Below, in pieces: positions 23,270 through 35,066 of a stretch of DNA of 64,000 nt. A program made the position numbers and the translations under genes. The notes under the pieces were generated by a model, which saw only the letters and a program-made list of their open reading frames with translations, was not told the origin of the DNA and searched no databases. The number at the start of each line of letters is the position of its first letter. Position 1 is the first letter of the stretch. The DNA comes from Turritopsis dohrnii (taxonomy: Eukaryota; Cnidaria; Hydrozoa; Anthoathecata; Oceaniidae). The stretch lies in NCBI GenBank assembly GCA_027922465.2, contig BQMF02000039.1, positions 1,116,001-1,180,000 on the forward strand, given 5' to 3'.

Positions 23270-24417
23270 GTCTACAATATCTGTGATTAAACATTTGACC
23301 TTGAGTGACAATTTTTATCATTATATAAAATAACTTTATTACCTTTTTTACAAAACTTTTAATCCTTGGATCATTTACATCATCAATACTTAATAATGGG
23401 ATGCATCTTGTGATATCACCATAAGCCAAGTAGTAGTATATAGCGGGTGATAGACTGCCAATGCAAAATCCAGTTTGAGCAATGCAATGAGCAAATATAC
23501 GTCCAACCGTCTCCATCAGATCAGATCCAGCAATAGTCGGATCGTATGTAGGTATTTTATGACCTTTCTCACCAATAAACAATTGTGGAAAACCATCTCC
23601 ACCATTTTCTAGATGCTCAAACAATTCAGAAAAAAACTGTCTAGTGACTCCACCTGTATCTACAGCCGGCTCATTGCTGTAATGTACCTTTAGCCTTTGA
23701 GTTGGTTCAAATTTTTCACTTTTATAAAAAGATAGGACATCATCCAAAAAGTAGTCTCTGTCAATTTTTACCCGTGCAGCATCCTCTGAAATTTTAGAGC
23801 TTAAATAACATAGTGATTCATTCAATGTATTAAATGTTGGCATCTTTGTTGGAATTTGCTGATCCAGTATATAAGTCTTTAACAAGATTTTCCATATCTT
23901 TTAATTTTTCAACATCACCTGTTCTTGATGATGATGGCCTTTCAGAATCAGTTACCATATTTGTAGACATGTTGTTGTTTACAGATGTGGAACATCTATA
24001 AAAATCATTATTATTACTTCTCTGAGCGTGTTTTGGAGATTGTGGTGAAGTTGGCATAAATGCAAGAACATCATCATCATCAGAAGTTTCTAAACTTTCA
24101 AGTGAAACCATCAAAGAAGTTGCATCAATACTTATAAGTCTGCAAAACAATTTTTTGCTTTGCCCAATTAAAGCCTTCAGTCTTGTACTGTTCCACTCTA
24201 ATCCACTGGCAATAGATGAGTCACATATTGAACTCCTTTCATATTTTACAAACTCAAAGTCTGAATTTTTAATCAATGGTAATTTAGCTGAAAAAATATT
24301 CTTTAATTCTTCTCGAATTTGCTTTTCTGACTTGTTGGGCACCAAGTCAAACCACCAGCTTCCAACAATCATAGAGTCATCAACTTTGTACTTAGATTTC
24401 TCTTTAAACTCATCATT

Positions 24418-25117
24418 TACCGTCTTCGTGTCTAATTACGGACAGCCTTGGTAATTACGGACATGATCAAAACATAATTCCAACCGTCTGTAAATTAAAA
24501 ACACGGCACATCACGTACTGTCAACCAAACTGTAATAAAACAAACTTCAGAGAGAGATAATTAAATTTATTTGAACGCTAGAGAAAATTACCAATATGCC
24601 ATTTAGAATTTATTTTTCTAAACTTTAAAGATTTGAAATAGACTGCGCCCTCTTGAGAATCATGCGTATTTTTATGAGCTCCGTGTGTACTATGGTAGCC
24701 ATATTTACGGATAAAAAATAATAATGGCCACCTCCGTCATGAAATATCGACAGGTCGAAAATTTATGTTTAAAAATGAATTGAGAGGAATGAAAATGTTT
24801 TTAGATCATGCTTTTAGAAAGTTAATTATCATAAAACAAGTCAAATAAATAAAGTTTTTGTACGTCAATCACAGTGGGGGAGGACACTTTTTACTGAGTA
24901 TTGAAATATAGGCCATTATGATTTTCACGGTCTATTATTCTTCAAGTGTTAGTGCTAATTGCTCTCTATTGGATTGCTCTGTTTCATAAAACATTTTATT
25001 CAGTTATACGTGGTGAACTTGGCAAGAACGCATGTCTATTTTCGTGACAAGAATGTTTGTTTACATTTTGATGTCCGTAATTACAAAGGCTGTCCGTAAT
25101 TAGACACGAAGACGGTA
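24418..25117. mobile_element. 700-bp TA-flanked MITE, copy 2, inverted, in HECT coding exon
   Basis: This has the same length and ends as 22570-23269 but the opposite orientation; I found no mismatch on reading through both. It interrupts the codons for 'LLN' and 'NDEFKEK' of the HECT gene at a TA. Removing the element and one TA rejoins the frame exactly, so it is a clean exonic insertion. Confidence 0.92.
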
Positions 25118-25994
25118 CATTAAGTAAAACAACTTCCAATGTTTTGGTTTTCTCCTTGGAAGAACCAACACGAGGAACATGGCTATATGGTTTGAGTCTG
25201 TATGGATGACCGGGTTGCCCGTTGCGTCGTGATGATTTCTCTGTTTTCCTTAACGGTCTGCTGACGAGATGAGGAGGAGGAGGTGGTACAACTTCCACTA
25301 CTGCACCCACGTTCTACTGTTGTTGATGGCGACTTTGTAAGGTTATCAGTATTCGAATTAATTTCCTCCACAGCAGAACTTGTTGCTGCTCGTATTAAAT
25401 CTTGAGTCATACTACAAATATTACCACTTGATGAATTTAATCCAGTGCTCCTTCTTATTTCTTCTCTCACTAATTGCCTAATTCTGTCTTCATCCGCCAT
25501 TATTGCATGTGAAATTTTGCTACCTGCATGCTTCTTCATGTATGTCAACAACATTAATGATATAAATTACTGACCCGAATGAGATTTTTAGAAATACATT
25601 TGGTTGACCATATAATGTGAGAAAAAACGAAATATATCATGTACAACACAATATATTATGTTTGCATACAAATAATGGTGTAAGAAAACATATACCATGT
25701 GATAAACACGCAAATATTATGTTAAAATTCGAAAATAGTATATTTTTCAAAAATATTTTACGTGTTAGAATATTGCTACATTTAAACAACCATACTTAGG
25801 CTTGAAGAATTTCCGCATCAGCCCTTGAGAAAATTGCTTTAGGCTGTTTTTTAAAATATCTGAATGACTTGTACACTGACTAATAATTTGATACAGTCTA
25901 GAATTCATCAAATTACTCCCTTCTTTAATTTATGAAACTTAATCTTGACAGCTTTTCAATTCACTATGATGTTTCAGGGCCAGAAAAACAGTTC

Positions 25995-26615
25995 ACCAAT
26001 ATCTTGCCTATGATGTTTATTCATGAAAATTGAAGATTTTTCGAAATTTGATCGAAATTTTGCCCAAATCGTCCAATTTTAGTCAAATCTGACAAAATGG
26101 CTGTCAAATTCGAAATCAGCACCTTTCAAATGTAATCCATGCAAAATTTCATGAAATTTGAAGAACTTTCGAAATTTGGTCCAAATTTGGCCCAAATTGT
26201 CCAATTTTAGTCAATTCTGACAAAATGACTGCCAGAATTGAAATCAGCACCTTTCAATTGTAATCCATGCAAAATGTCATGAAATTTGAAGAACTTTCGA
26301 AATTTGGTCCAAATTTGGCCCAAATTGTCCAATTTTAGTCAAGTCTGACAAAATGACTGTCAAATTTGAAATCAGCACCTTTCAATTGTAATCCATGCAA
26401 AATGTCATGAAATTTGAAGAACTTTCGAAATTTGGTCCAAATTTGGTCCAAATTGTCCCCAATTTTAGTCAAATCTGACAAAATGATTGCCCAGAATTGA
26501 AATCAGCACTTTTCAATTGTAATCCATGCAAAATTTCACGAAATTTGATAAACTTTCCGAAATTTGGTCCAAATTTGGTCGAAATCAGCACTTTGTCTAA
26601 ATTGCCGAATTTTCG
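25995..26615. repeat. 128-bp tandem satellite, about 4.7 copies
   Basis: The word GAAATCAGCACCTTTCAA recurs at 26112, 26240, 26368 and 26499, giving a period of 128 bp (131 for the last). Each unit contains 'TCATGAAATTTGAAGAACTT', 'AAATTTGGTCCAAATTTGG' and 'CAATTTTAGTCAA'. Within a unit, the AAATTTGG(T/C)CC word is itself repeated. The edges are degenerate. There is no coding potential. The flanking region 25555-25994 shows nothing identifiable. Confidence 0.9.
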
Positions 26616-27498
26616 TCAAACCCTGTCCTAAATTCCTAGCATAGGTCAGTCATTAACTATTCTGAATAAACAAACAATCCGTAATCCGAACGGACTTTCC
26701 GAAAACGACGAAAGACTGTGACAGAGATAGATAGAATGTGTAAACCAAACAATTTCCTACGCTATAAGCGCGGAAATTGAACAAACGAAAGATGTCATGT
26801 CATCAACAAAGTAGAAAGAAAAAAATGGTATGCTAGACACTGATTACTACTACTCACCAAATATTTCACATACGTTATTTTGGGACCGGTTTACTTATAC
26901 TTCCCCGATTGATTTAATAACTATCTTATCATCGGTAGAAAATTTGTACCGACAAGATTTTACACACACACAAGAAGGTAAAATACATTGAAAATTTAAG
27001 AGATCCTGGGTTCGAGGTTGACTTTGAGAATGTCTTTATTTACATTCGCGAAGTATCCATGGGAAAAATATAAACCAAAATGGCTGGTCCGTACATCTTT
27101 GTTTAAATTCACAAATCTGATCACTTTTATAATCCTCCTCAGCTCAAAAGTTTCAAAGAATGGAGGTAAATTTTGTTTTCAATTTCTAGTCGTTATTAAC
27201 GTTATTTTTTAATATTTTAGTTGCTTAATAGCAATTCTGCGGCGAAATTTCTGATAAACCTGATCTGAGAGAAGAATTTGATTGCTTGCTCATTTTTAAA
27301 GTGTTTATTTTAGTTTGTTTTTATTTCTAAAAATCCTAGATAACTAGAGTTATAATGTGATCTTTTCGAATTTTTAAATTTTTTCAAACTTTTCTTTTGA
27401 AAACATCCTATCATTGTGGGGATGTATAATATGCAATGTTTCCCTGTGCTGTGATCCAAGAATCAGACATCAATAATACGGATAAAAATACCACTCAC

Positions 27499-27719
27499 CT
27501 CTCTGTAAGTGGTTTTACACGCTTCTGTGTAATACCACGTTGGAAGGTATGTATATATGTCCAAAAGAAATATTTCTGATGCTTCCAACAGGTTTTTGTT
27601 TTTGTCTTCTGCTATTCCATATTCCATTATCCATTCTGTATTCAATGTCCAATTTGTAATTACTTTTTTTAAACCTATTAGCCATTCATCATTCCATTTC
27701 AGCATATGTATAATTTTTT
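27499..27719 (-). other. Possible orphan exon
   Basis: A - strand open segment (KIIHMLKWNDEWLIGLKK... to ...CKTTYRE) is bounded by a plausible acceptor (GGGGAGTAG) and a strong donor (GAG/GTGAGT). The Trp/Tyr-rich text looks protein-like, but I cannot identify it or link it to another exon nearby. It may be a fragment of a mobile-element gene. The surrounding 26640-28154 is otherwise featureless. Confidence 0.22.
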
Positions 27720-28154
27720 CTACTCCCCAACAGAATGCAAAAAACCTTGGAATAGTTGGAAGTAGTACTATGGATCATTTGCCTATTGTCAATGGACTGA
27801 CCTCCATGTACCCTATCTTTAACTACTTGATTATACTGAATTTTGGTCAATCAGATATTTTAATGACATCACAGATCCTCAATTTTGCTAAAGTTTTTCT
27901 TGGTCAAGCACCAATGTTGTAGTCACCAACAAAAAACAATTGATCTTGAGACATCTAGAAACATTACGTTCTATTGGCATACAATAAAATGGTTCCACAC
28001 TGATGTTACACATAAATTTTGTATAAGTTTTGTAAATTTTTATCACGTCTTACATCCGCTTTTTTGGTGTGCAAACCCAATGTCGAAAAATTAAATACAG
28101 AATTGCAATTGGAAAGTTTGCCTGTGTTCTAGAGCTTGAAAAACTGATGAAAAC

Positions 28155-28646
28155 ATGTATGGGATCTAACTGAAACCAATGTGCTGAGTTTTTTGTATAT
28201 TGATTAATGACATTCGCACACAATGTACCTTTTCCAATTGCAGCGCAAAGTTATCGGATCGAGTGGGACTCGAACGCTCAACCTCTTGCTTGCCGGGTGA
28301 TTGCTCTAACCACTAAGCTACCTACCCCTTGTGATCACACTAGTTCGTAGCAGACGGCTCAATTGGACCTGAATGCCGACGAATCAGTGGAATCCCATTG
28401 GATAGATGCTCAGAGGTGATTCGGGTTCCAACCAACTGGTTAACTTTGATGCAACTAGGAAGGTGTAGTACATTGGGGAGAGGCGTACACGCCCAACAGA
28501 GCCCCGGTTCCGGACAACAAGCGTCCATCTTCAGTCAGCTAACTGCAAGAGGTCAGGGGTTCGAGTCCCACTCGATCTGATAACTTTGCGCTGCAATTGG
28601 AAAAGATACATTGTGTGCGAATGTCATTAATCAAATGTATGGGATC
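28155..28646. mobile_element. tRNA-derived SINE sequences in inverted arrangement with 12-bp TSD
   Basis: ATGTATGGGATC is present at 28155-28166 and again at 28635-28646, a candidate 12-bp target duplication. Inside, the left part read on the - strand has a tRNA-like promoter: an A box (TAGCTTAGTGGTTAGAGC) and a B box (GTTCGAGTCCC), followed by a tail (GATAACTTTGCGCTGCAATT). The right part has the B box and the same tail on the + strand. The two tails form an inverted repeat of about 80 bp. The middle (28330-28540) is a different G/C-richer sequence. The unit could be a head-to-head SINE dimer or a SINE inserted into another element. Confidence 0.72.
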
Positions 28647-28665
28647 ATTTCACTATACCTACTGC

Positions 28666-28870
28666 TATTGAGATATTGTGGATATGAAAGATTTTGATGA
28701 TGTCATAGCTGCACCAATCAAAAAAATTTAGACCAAAAATTTTCATCACCTCATCACCTGTATTGCTGACCCCAAAAATGTCAGTCATCCCTATTGGTTC
28801 CCGAGGTATTTCCCCAAAAACGTCACATTTGATTGGGGATGAAATGCAATGTTTCTTCCGTGATGAGAAA
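28666..28870. repeat. Dispersed repeat, copy 1 of at least 3
   Basis: Words such as 'GTCAGTCATCCCTATTGGTT' and 'GGTATTTCCC' here also occur at about 63775-63990 with scattered changes, and more weakly at 49800-49975. The stretch 28871-29639 contains nothing else I can name, apart from the missing start of CFAP58, which must lie upstream of 29640. Confidence 0.6.
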
Positions 28871-29639
28871 AAAACTGACCATGCCACATCCTCTTAATCA
28901 TGAAAAAAGTATCTCTCCCTTCTCTCTGTGGATTTACACGAACATAAGAAGAACTTGACCATAAAATTTAACTAAATATATCACTCTCTAAAATAAAAGT
29001 GTGACACACGCACGGGGATACTAGTAATGACATGTTTGGAAGGACAATTAACGATAAATCACAAGTAAGGAGGAGAAAATATGTAATTTGTCTGAGTCCG
29101 CAGTCCTTTTGTTATTTCATGATTCTGAGCATAAAATGAGAACAATCATTTCAAACTTTTGACGTTGTGTAACATGAAATACGAAGGACACTGTAATGTC
29201 ATCTTTTAGTATGTTTGTCACAGTAAAGACCCAAACATTGCATTGTACTTGCACAACAAAATGAGAAACTGAAAGTGAAGTTAGGAATACTTAAGTCCGT
29301 GTTTTACACTTTTACCTTTAAAGCAGTGCAATTACATGTGATCTGCACTCTAGAGAGTGCAATTAGTGATTTAATTTGCACTCTTGAATGCCGTTTAAGC
29401 CAATCAGATTCATACAATCTTGTAAGGTTGAAGATAAGTATAATAATATGGATATTCTCAACAGATGCTTTTTCAGAAGGATATATAACATCAATATTAT
29501 CATATTGAAGTGTCCTCATAAAGTGTTTGGGGTTAGTGGCGGTTTAAATGATAGATACTAGTGATAGGTAATTTGTCCTATGTTCTGCAAAATAAATTCC
29601 TTATTTTATGTTGTGCAGTCAAATCATTCTTATTTTCAG

Positions 29640-32600
29640 GGAGGGAAGGAGAAGGAGAAGTCGGTAATCGAAGAAAATGCATTTGATGTGTTGGAAAAAG
29701 ATTTCCAGGAAGTATGTACTTCATGATTTTACTGGGCAATAGAGAACTACTTTCCTCATGTAAAGGAAAGAAGGCGTTAGGGTTCTGTACAGATTATACA
29801 AATCATTTTGATAACATTTTCTATTTAATTTTAGGTTCTTAATGAGCTGACTGGTGATAAAAGTTTGGAGAAATTTCGTGTTGAGTATGAAAAGTTACAT
29901 AGGGCACTAAAAAAATCACATGAAAGTGAAAAACGGTTGATGTCAAAATGTCGTGAACTGAATGCTGAGATAGTAGCAAATGCAGCTAAAGTTTCAACAG
30001 CTCTGAAGCTATCACAAGAAGACCAAACAACTATATCATCCTTGAAGAAGGTTTGTTGTTTGTTGAACAAGTAATCAACAGTTTGTTGTGTTCTTCCTTC
30101 TGGAACACATTATGATACAGTGTGTTCAAAACATCTTTTAGGAGATCGAAAAAGCATGGAAAATGGTGGATGCTGCACATGAAAAAGAAACTAGGGCCAG
30201 AGAAACAATTCAAGCGCTCAAACAGGAAATCACAAACTTGACGAAACTTGTTGAGCAAGGTGCTGGTCTGACCATGGGTCAAGATAATAGGTGAGCGTTT
30301 AAGTATTTAAAGACAAACTTGTTTAACTTGTTCATCCTTTCATTTTCATTTGATTTTTCATTTGATTTCAGTGTTCAAGAGCTAATTAAAATTAAGGAAG
30401 ATCTTACCAAAGACAGAGATGAAAAGTTAGCTGAAATTGTGAAGGTAATCAAGTTAAGGTGATAACTTTGGTTTGTACTCAAACATCCCAACTGAACTCA
30501 AGCTAGTGGAAACGTACATAATTCTTGTGAGGCAATGCAGGTCTTTCAGAATTTCCCCCTTCAATTTCTATGGTGCTAATTGTTATTCTCTGTTTGTTTT
30601 AGTTAAGAAAAGAGTTGACAGACACCTCTGAGAATCTCACGACTGCAGAAAATGAAAAGACTGAAGCAATGTTGAAAATTTCTGAGGTACTTAGTTGATG
30701 ATGTTTTGCTTCTAGTAACAAATTTGTTACTGCAATCTATATTGCAAGTATTCCAAATGACTGCTCATTCGATATTTATAAGCTTAAAGAAGATATCCAA
30801 GTCAGAAGTAACGAAGCTCAACGCGAGATGAGAAAAAAGGAAAAACTTGAACGTGAATGTAAGCAAGCTAAAACTGAAGCAGAAGCAAAGTCAGCAGAAG
30901 TGAAAACAAAACAAAGTTTGTTACAACGAGCTCAAGAAGATACATTGAGAATCGAACAACAACTGAAAGAACAACGGGTAAGTTCGATTTTATGAATTTT
31001 CTGAGGTGTTTGTGTTGAAGATGTGTCAGTATAAATGTCTTCCTCTTTTTTATTAGATTTTAAATGAAAGAGCTGTGAAAGACACTGAACTGTTGAATAA
31101 CAGATTAATCAAACTTCAACAAGATTTTGATACGCAACTCTCTGCAGCGGAGCAACTAGCACAAGAAAACAACCAGAAAACAATAGAATTGAGGGTGTGT
31201 GTCCTTTACTAGTTCATTCCAATTGGGGTTTCTATTTTTTTCTTGGAATAGTTTCATTTTACTTTTTTATTTTTTCCATGCTCAGGCGAAAGAAGATGAA
31301 GTGAATGGACTGAAACAGGATAGCGTCCGGCTAACACGACAACGTGAAGCTATTCAACGAAAACTTCGAACGATTGAAGAACAAAAGGTCGAAACTGAAC
31401 ATCAAAAAGAAACGTTAAAAAATCAAATCAACGCCCTGGAGAAAGGTAAGATTGCTATGTTGCAACTCCAGTTATTGACTTGACACTTGGAAAGCGTGTA
31501 TTCATGAAATGTTTATTTTGCTGTATTCAGAACTGGAAGCCAGTAAGAAACAACAAGAAGTTGATAAAAAAGCCATTGATGATCTCGTTCGGGAAAGAGA
31601 TATTTTGAATAAGGTAAACAATTTTTTTCAACAATTACCTCGAATATTTTATGTATGCTAACGTATATTAAAGATGTCTTTTATCGAAACCTTTTCTGTA
31701 GAATTTACTGAAAGCAGCTGGTGCTACACAAAAGCAACTAAATCTTGTTCGTTTACACGAGCAAGCTAAGAAGAATTTAGAACAAGAAATACAGGTGACA
31801 ATAACATGCTTCCAGTACCTCCTCGTCACGTTTGTCAATGTTTCTGTTTGATGTTACTGTTACATTTTTGTAGAACTACAAAGATGAAGCTCAGAAACAG
31901 CGAAAGATTATATACCAGCTTGAGAAAGAGAGGGACCGGTATATAAACGAGGCTAGTGATCTCACACAAAAGGTTTTGCAGCATATGGAAGACGTCAAAG
32001 TTAGGGAAATGCAAATTTTTGATTACAAAAAAAAGATTGCAGAAGCGGAAACCAAATTGAAGCAACAACAAGTGAGCGAATAGTTTTATCTGCTACTGCT
32101 GTGATATTCTTTCCAATGTCTCATCAATTCATCTGTTTATTAGAATTTATACGAAGCTGTACGAAGTGATCGTAATTTGTATAGTAAGAATTTGATCGAA
32201 TGTCAAGATGAAATAGCAGAAATGAAAAGAAAGCTGAAGATTATGAACCATCAAATAGACCAGTTAAAAGAAGAGATCACGTCTAAGGAGGCTGCTCTGG
32301 TTAAAGAACATTTGGAACATCAACGTGTCGATAAGGAAAAGGAATCACTTAAGGTATGTTTTACTAAATGAATGTTAAGTAAATTATTCGGATAGTTGTT
32401 GTTACTATGACGTAGTATGTATAGTCTCTATTGTGGTGTGCAGGCAGAATTGCAGTTAATGAAGAAAGAGGCAGCCGAGTCTAAGGCTTACATCGAGCAA
32501 CAACAAACGGAAGAACGGAAACTCTTGAAAATCATTCAAGAAGCTGATACCGAACGTTTACGACAGAAGAAAGAGTTGGATCAAGTAATCAGTGAACGTG

Positions 32601-33913
32601 ATATCCTAGGAACGCAGTTGGTGAGACGAAACGATGAGCTGGCCTTGTTGTATGAAAAAATTAAGATCCAGAAAAGTACATTGGATAAAGGTAGTTCAAC
32701 TAACAATTTTTTATGGAAGGCTATGCGCATCGGAATATATTGGATGAAAAATCTGTTATCGACCAATAAGAAAACCTTATTTTCTTGGTGATTGACAGTA
32801 GCTGAAACTGAAAGTCTTCGAATTTGTTTTCAGGCGAAATTCAATATCGGCAGCGTGTAGAAGATATTCGTTTGCTGAAACTTGAAATAAAAAAATTGCG
32901 TCGTGAAAAACACATTCTCACCAAGAGTGTTGCAAATGTGGAAGAATTAAGACGTGAAGTTTATAACATGCAGCGGGAGTTATTACGCGAAAGAACTCGA
33001 TGTAAGGCATTGGAAGAAGAGCTTGAAAACCCGATGAATATTCATAGATGGAGGAAGTTAGAAGTGAGTTTTAGTTTGGTGACATATTTATAAGACGCTC
33101 GTCCTTTATACTCAAAAACTTTGAGTATAAAGGACGATACTTAAAGTCCCCATCTGAACATTCTCTGAATTTTCGTTTAATTGTCGTTTAGGGCAGTGAT
33201 CCCAGTACGTACGAGATGATTCAAAAAATACAAACTTTACAAAAAAGGCTCATTCAAAAAACTGAAGAGGTAAAATTACTTTAAATTCGTTTCCACAGGA
33301 GATGGTGAAATATTTTCATATTGCACAAATAATCTTCTATTAATCTTGCCAGGTTGTTGAGAGAGAGCTGTTAATAAAGGAAAAGGAGAAGCTGTATATG
33401 GAATTAAAACAAATCCTTGCAAGGCAGCCTGGACCTGAGGTTGCTGAACAGCTCAGTGTCTATCAGCAATCGTTGAAAGACAAAACAAAACAGATGAAGG
33501 TAAGGGAGTCTCAATGTCCTAAAAAGAAGGTTGTACATGCATCTCTTGTCACGTGACTCAACTTATTTTGTTTTGACAATTTCAGACAATGGCGTCCGAA
33601 CTGAACATGTACGAATCACAGGTAGAAGATTATAAATACGATATCGAGAGGTTGTCACGTGAGTTACAAGACGTCAAGAAAAAATATTTCATGCATAAGA
33701 AACGCGAGCAACAGCAAAGGTATGTGTTTAAATGCTTGTATACAGGACGATTAGCCTTCATCCCAATAAAATACCAATGTTCTTTTTCACAGGGATCAAG
33801 AACGAAGCTTCGCTCGAACATCTGCACCATCTTATCAACCCCAAAGAACGGATGGACCAAAATTTACAGGCGGTGGGTTCAATTTGAAACAGCCAGCCAA
33901 GGTTGCTGTCTAA
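29640..33913 (+). CDS. CFAP58: CFAP58 (CCDC147), coiled-coil cilium protein; first short exon not found
   Basis: Eighteen exons were traced: 29640-29711, 29835-30050, 30142-30290, 30372-30444, 30603-30686, 30783-30977, 31057-31194, 31286-31445, 31531-31613, 31702-31794, 31874-32071, 32144-32353, 32444-32690, 32834-33063, 33192-33269, 33353-33499, 33586-33719 and 33793-33913. Their phases agree and they encode 875 residues plus a stop, close to the human protein (about 870). Diagnostic runs include 'LTGDKSLEKFRVEYEKLH', 'LVRRNDELALLYEKIKIQ', 'NPMNIHRWRKLE', 'ILARQPGPEVAEQL' and the C-terminal 'PKFTGGGFNL'. The protein is almost entirely coiled coil. In other animals CFAP58 is needed for motile cilia and sperm flagella. 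The first visible exon begins at an acceptor, so a short exon with the ATG lies upstream and was not located. Confidence 0.96.
33099..33137. repeat. Perfect 18-bp hairpin in a CFAP58 intron
   Basis: TCGTCCTTTATACTCAAA is followed by AAC and then its exact inverse. It lies in the intron between the exons ending at 33063 and starting at 33192. Confidence 0.8.
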
Positions 33914-35039
33914 CGTAATATATATCACTTTTCTTATTTTTGTCTTATTTGTAAAATAGATAATATATTTTTATTTGAAATTTTGTTGTTTTAACTTATA
34001 ATACGTCTTGTTGATATCTGATCCGATATAAGCTTTCGCCTATCTTCACCTATCTAATTGTCCCTTCACTCTCTCGTTGACGCATCATACAACTACCGGA
34101 ATGCAACGGGGCATGATCGTTACGTTTGAATTGAAAAATGGATACGTTTGACGAAGGGAATTGATATTCTCTATGACACAATGGGTAACTTTCAAAGCTA
34201 GTATTTACATGATGGGGAACTGCGCATTGCCAAAAATATTCTTCTCGTTTTCGTGGAGAAAGTAAGTTGGACCATATCGAAACCTCCTTCAGACGAAATA
34301 AACTAACACTTGACCATTCCCCAGAGCTACTACACCTTTTTTTATAAGCAACAAGTTTTTAATTTTCTAAAAGCAACTATAATACCTGGATTTGGATAAA
34401 TTATCAACATGAACTTTTGATATGTTGCAGAACTAACATACCGGGTGTCCCAAAAAAACTTTACATGAATTTAAAACTTGATTTCGCAGTAAGGATTGTT
34501 CTAAATCTTTTGAGTTTTTCACATGCTGTTTTCTTCATTATTAAGACACAGACATAACCAAATGAATCTTTAGTTGGTACAAAGTTAATTAAAAGTAGCA
34601 GTCTAGGTTCTCCATTATCTAAAAACAGTTTTGATTGATCCACCTTCTTCTGTTAGAACAGCCTCCCCCCCCCCCTCCCCCCATAAAATTATAAAATTAT
34701 GACAAATTGGTCTGGGACATTCGAATTGCATGTTTGAATCGACATTGTATTGCTTCATTTACTTCCAAACAGATATATGTTTCGATTAGTGCTTCGTAAC
34801 AACAAGCTAGGTAACAAATGGTCATTTTTTAATAACGTCGTTATTAACGCCTGACCTTGATTGTTAAAAAAGTCTAACTCAACACGGAAAACCTCTCTAA
34901 GAAGATGGGCAATTTTCTTTTCTTCCAAGGTTTACGCGCCTTATTGACGCTTCAGCTGGAACATCACAAATGTTTTGAGAATTCAAGTGATTACTTGAGC
35001 ACACCCTCGATGTTTTTGTGTCGCGTGTTTCATCAGATG
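33914..35039. other. Intergenic region downstream of CFAP58 with transposon debris
   Basis: At 34441-34460 'CCGGGTGTCCCAAAAAAACT' resembles a mariner-type terminus, but a matching right end is not clear. A pure C-rich run (about 34664-34682) interrupts A/T-rich sequence. No gene is seen. Confidence 0.5.
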
Positions 35040-35066
35040 GGCTGTTCCTAGGCATATAAGAAAAGT

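Larger units (their letters stand above)
21653..25500 (-). pseudogene. HECT-domain E3 ligase-like gene, probably decayed
   Basis: Exonic parts are 25500-25118, 24417-23343, 22537-22454 and 22129-21653 (stop TGA). The C-terminal half is a HECT domain: 'RLKVHYSNEPAVDTGGVTRQ', 'GRIFAHCIAQTGFCIGSLSP', 'LYEESNFKELDSEEEYILQE', and a C-lobe with 'GGTCTFKLECP' whose first Cys (21757-21755) aligns with the catalytic thioester Cys. HECT proteins transfer ubiquitin to substrates. The N-terminal half is low-complexity Ser/Thr-rich with no named domain, as in the large cnidarian family of such proteins. There are two frameshifts (within 25183-25310 and near 23830-23885), and a 700-bp MITE sits in the first exon (24418-25117). 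A second MITE copy is in the intron at 22570-23269. Without the MITE the frame continues 'VVLLN-V-NDEFKEK'. Sequencing errors could explain the shifts, so the gene may still be live. Confidence 0.75.

Noticed and set aside
23127..23342. C-terminal extension of the HECT open frame
   Set aside because: It reads past a good donor at 23342 into the MITE terminal repeat; the HECT text continues in the exon at 22537.
28257..28330. Stand-alone tRNA gene on the - strand
   Set aside because: A and B boxes are present but the cloverleaf does not close as a canonical tRNA, and the sequence continues into a repeated tail found again at 28548-28632, so it is SINE-derived.
33589..33918. Single 109-residue ORF continuing past the CFAP58 donor at 33719
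   Set aside because: Splicing 33719 to 33793 gives the conserved CFAP58 C-terminus; the read-through frame does not.
34441..34760. Complete mariner-type element starting CCGGGTGTCCC
   Set aside because: Only one terminus is convincing; the possible inverse near 34710 shares too few bases and no TA pair could be fixed.
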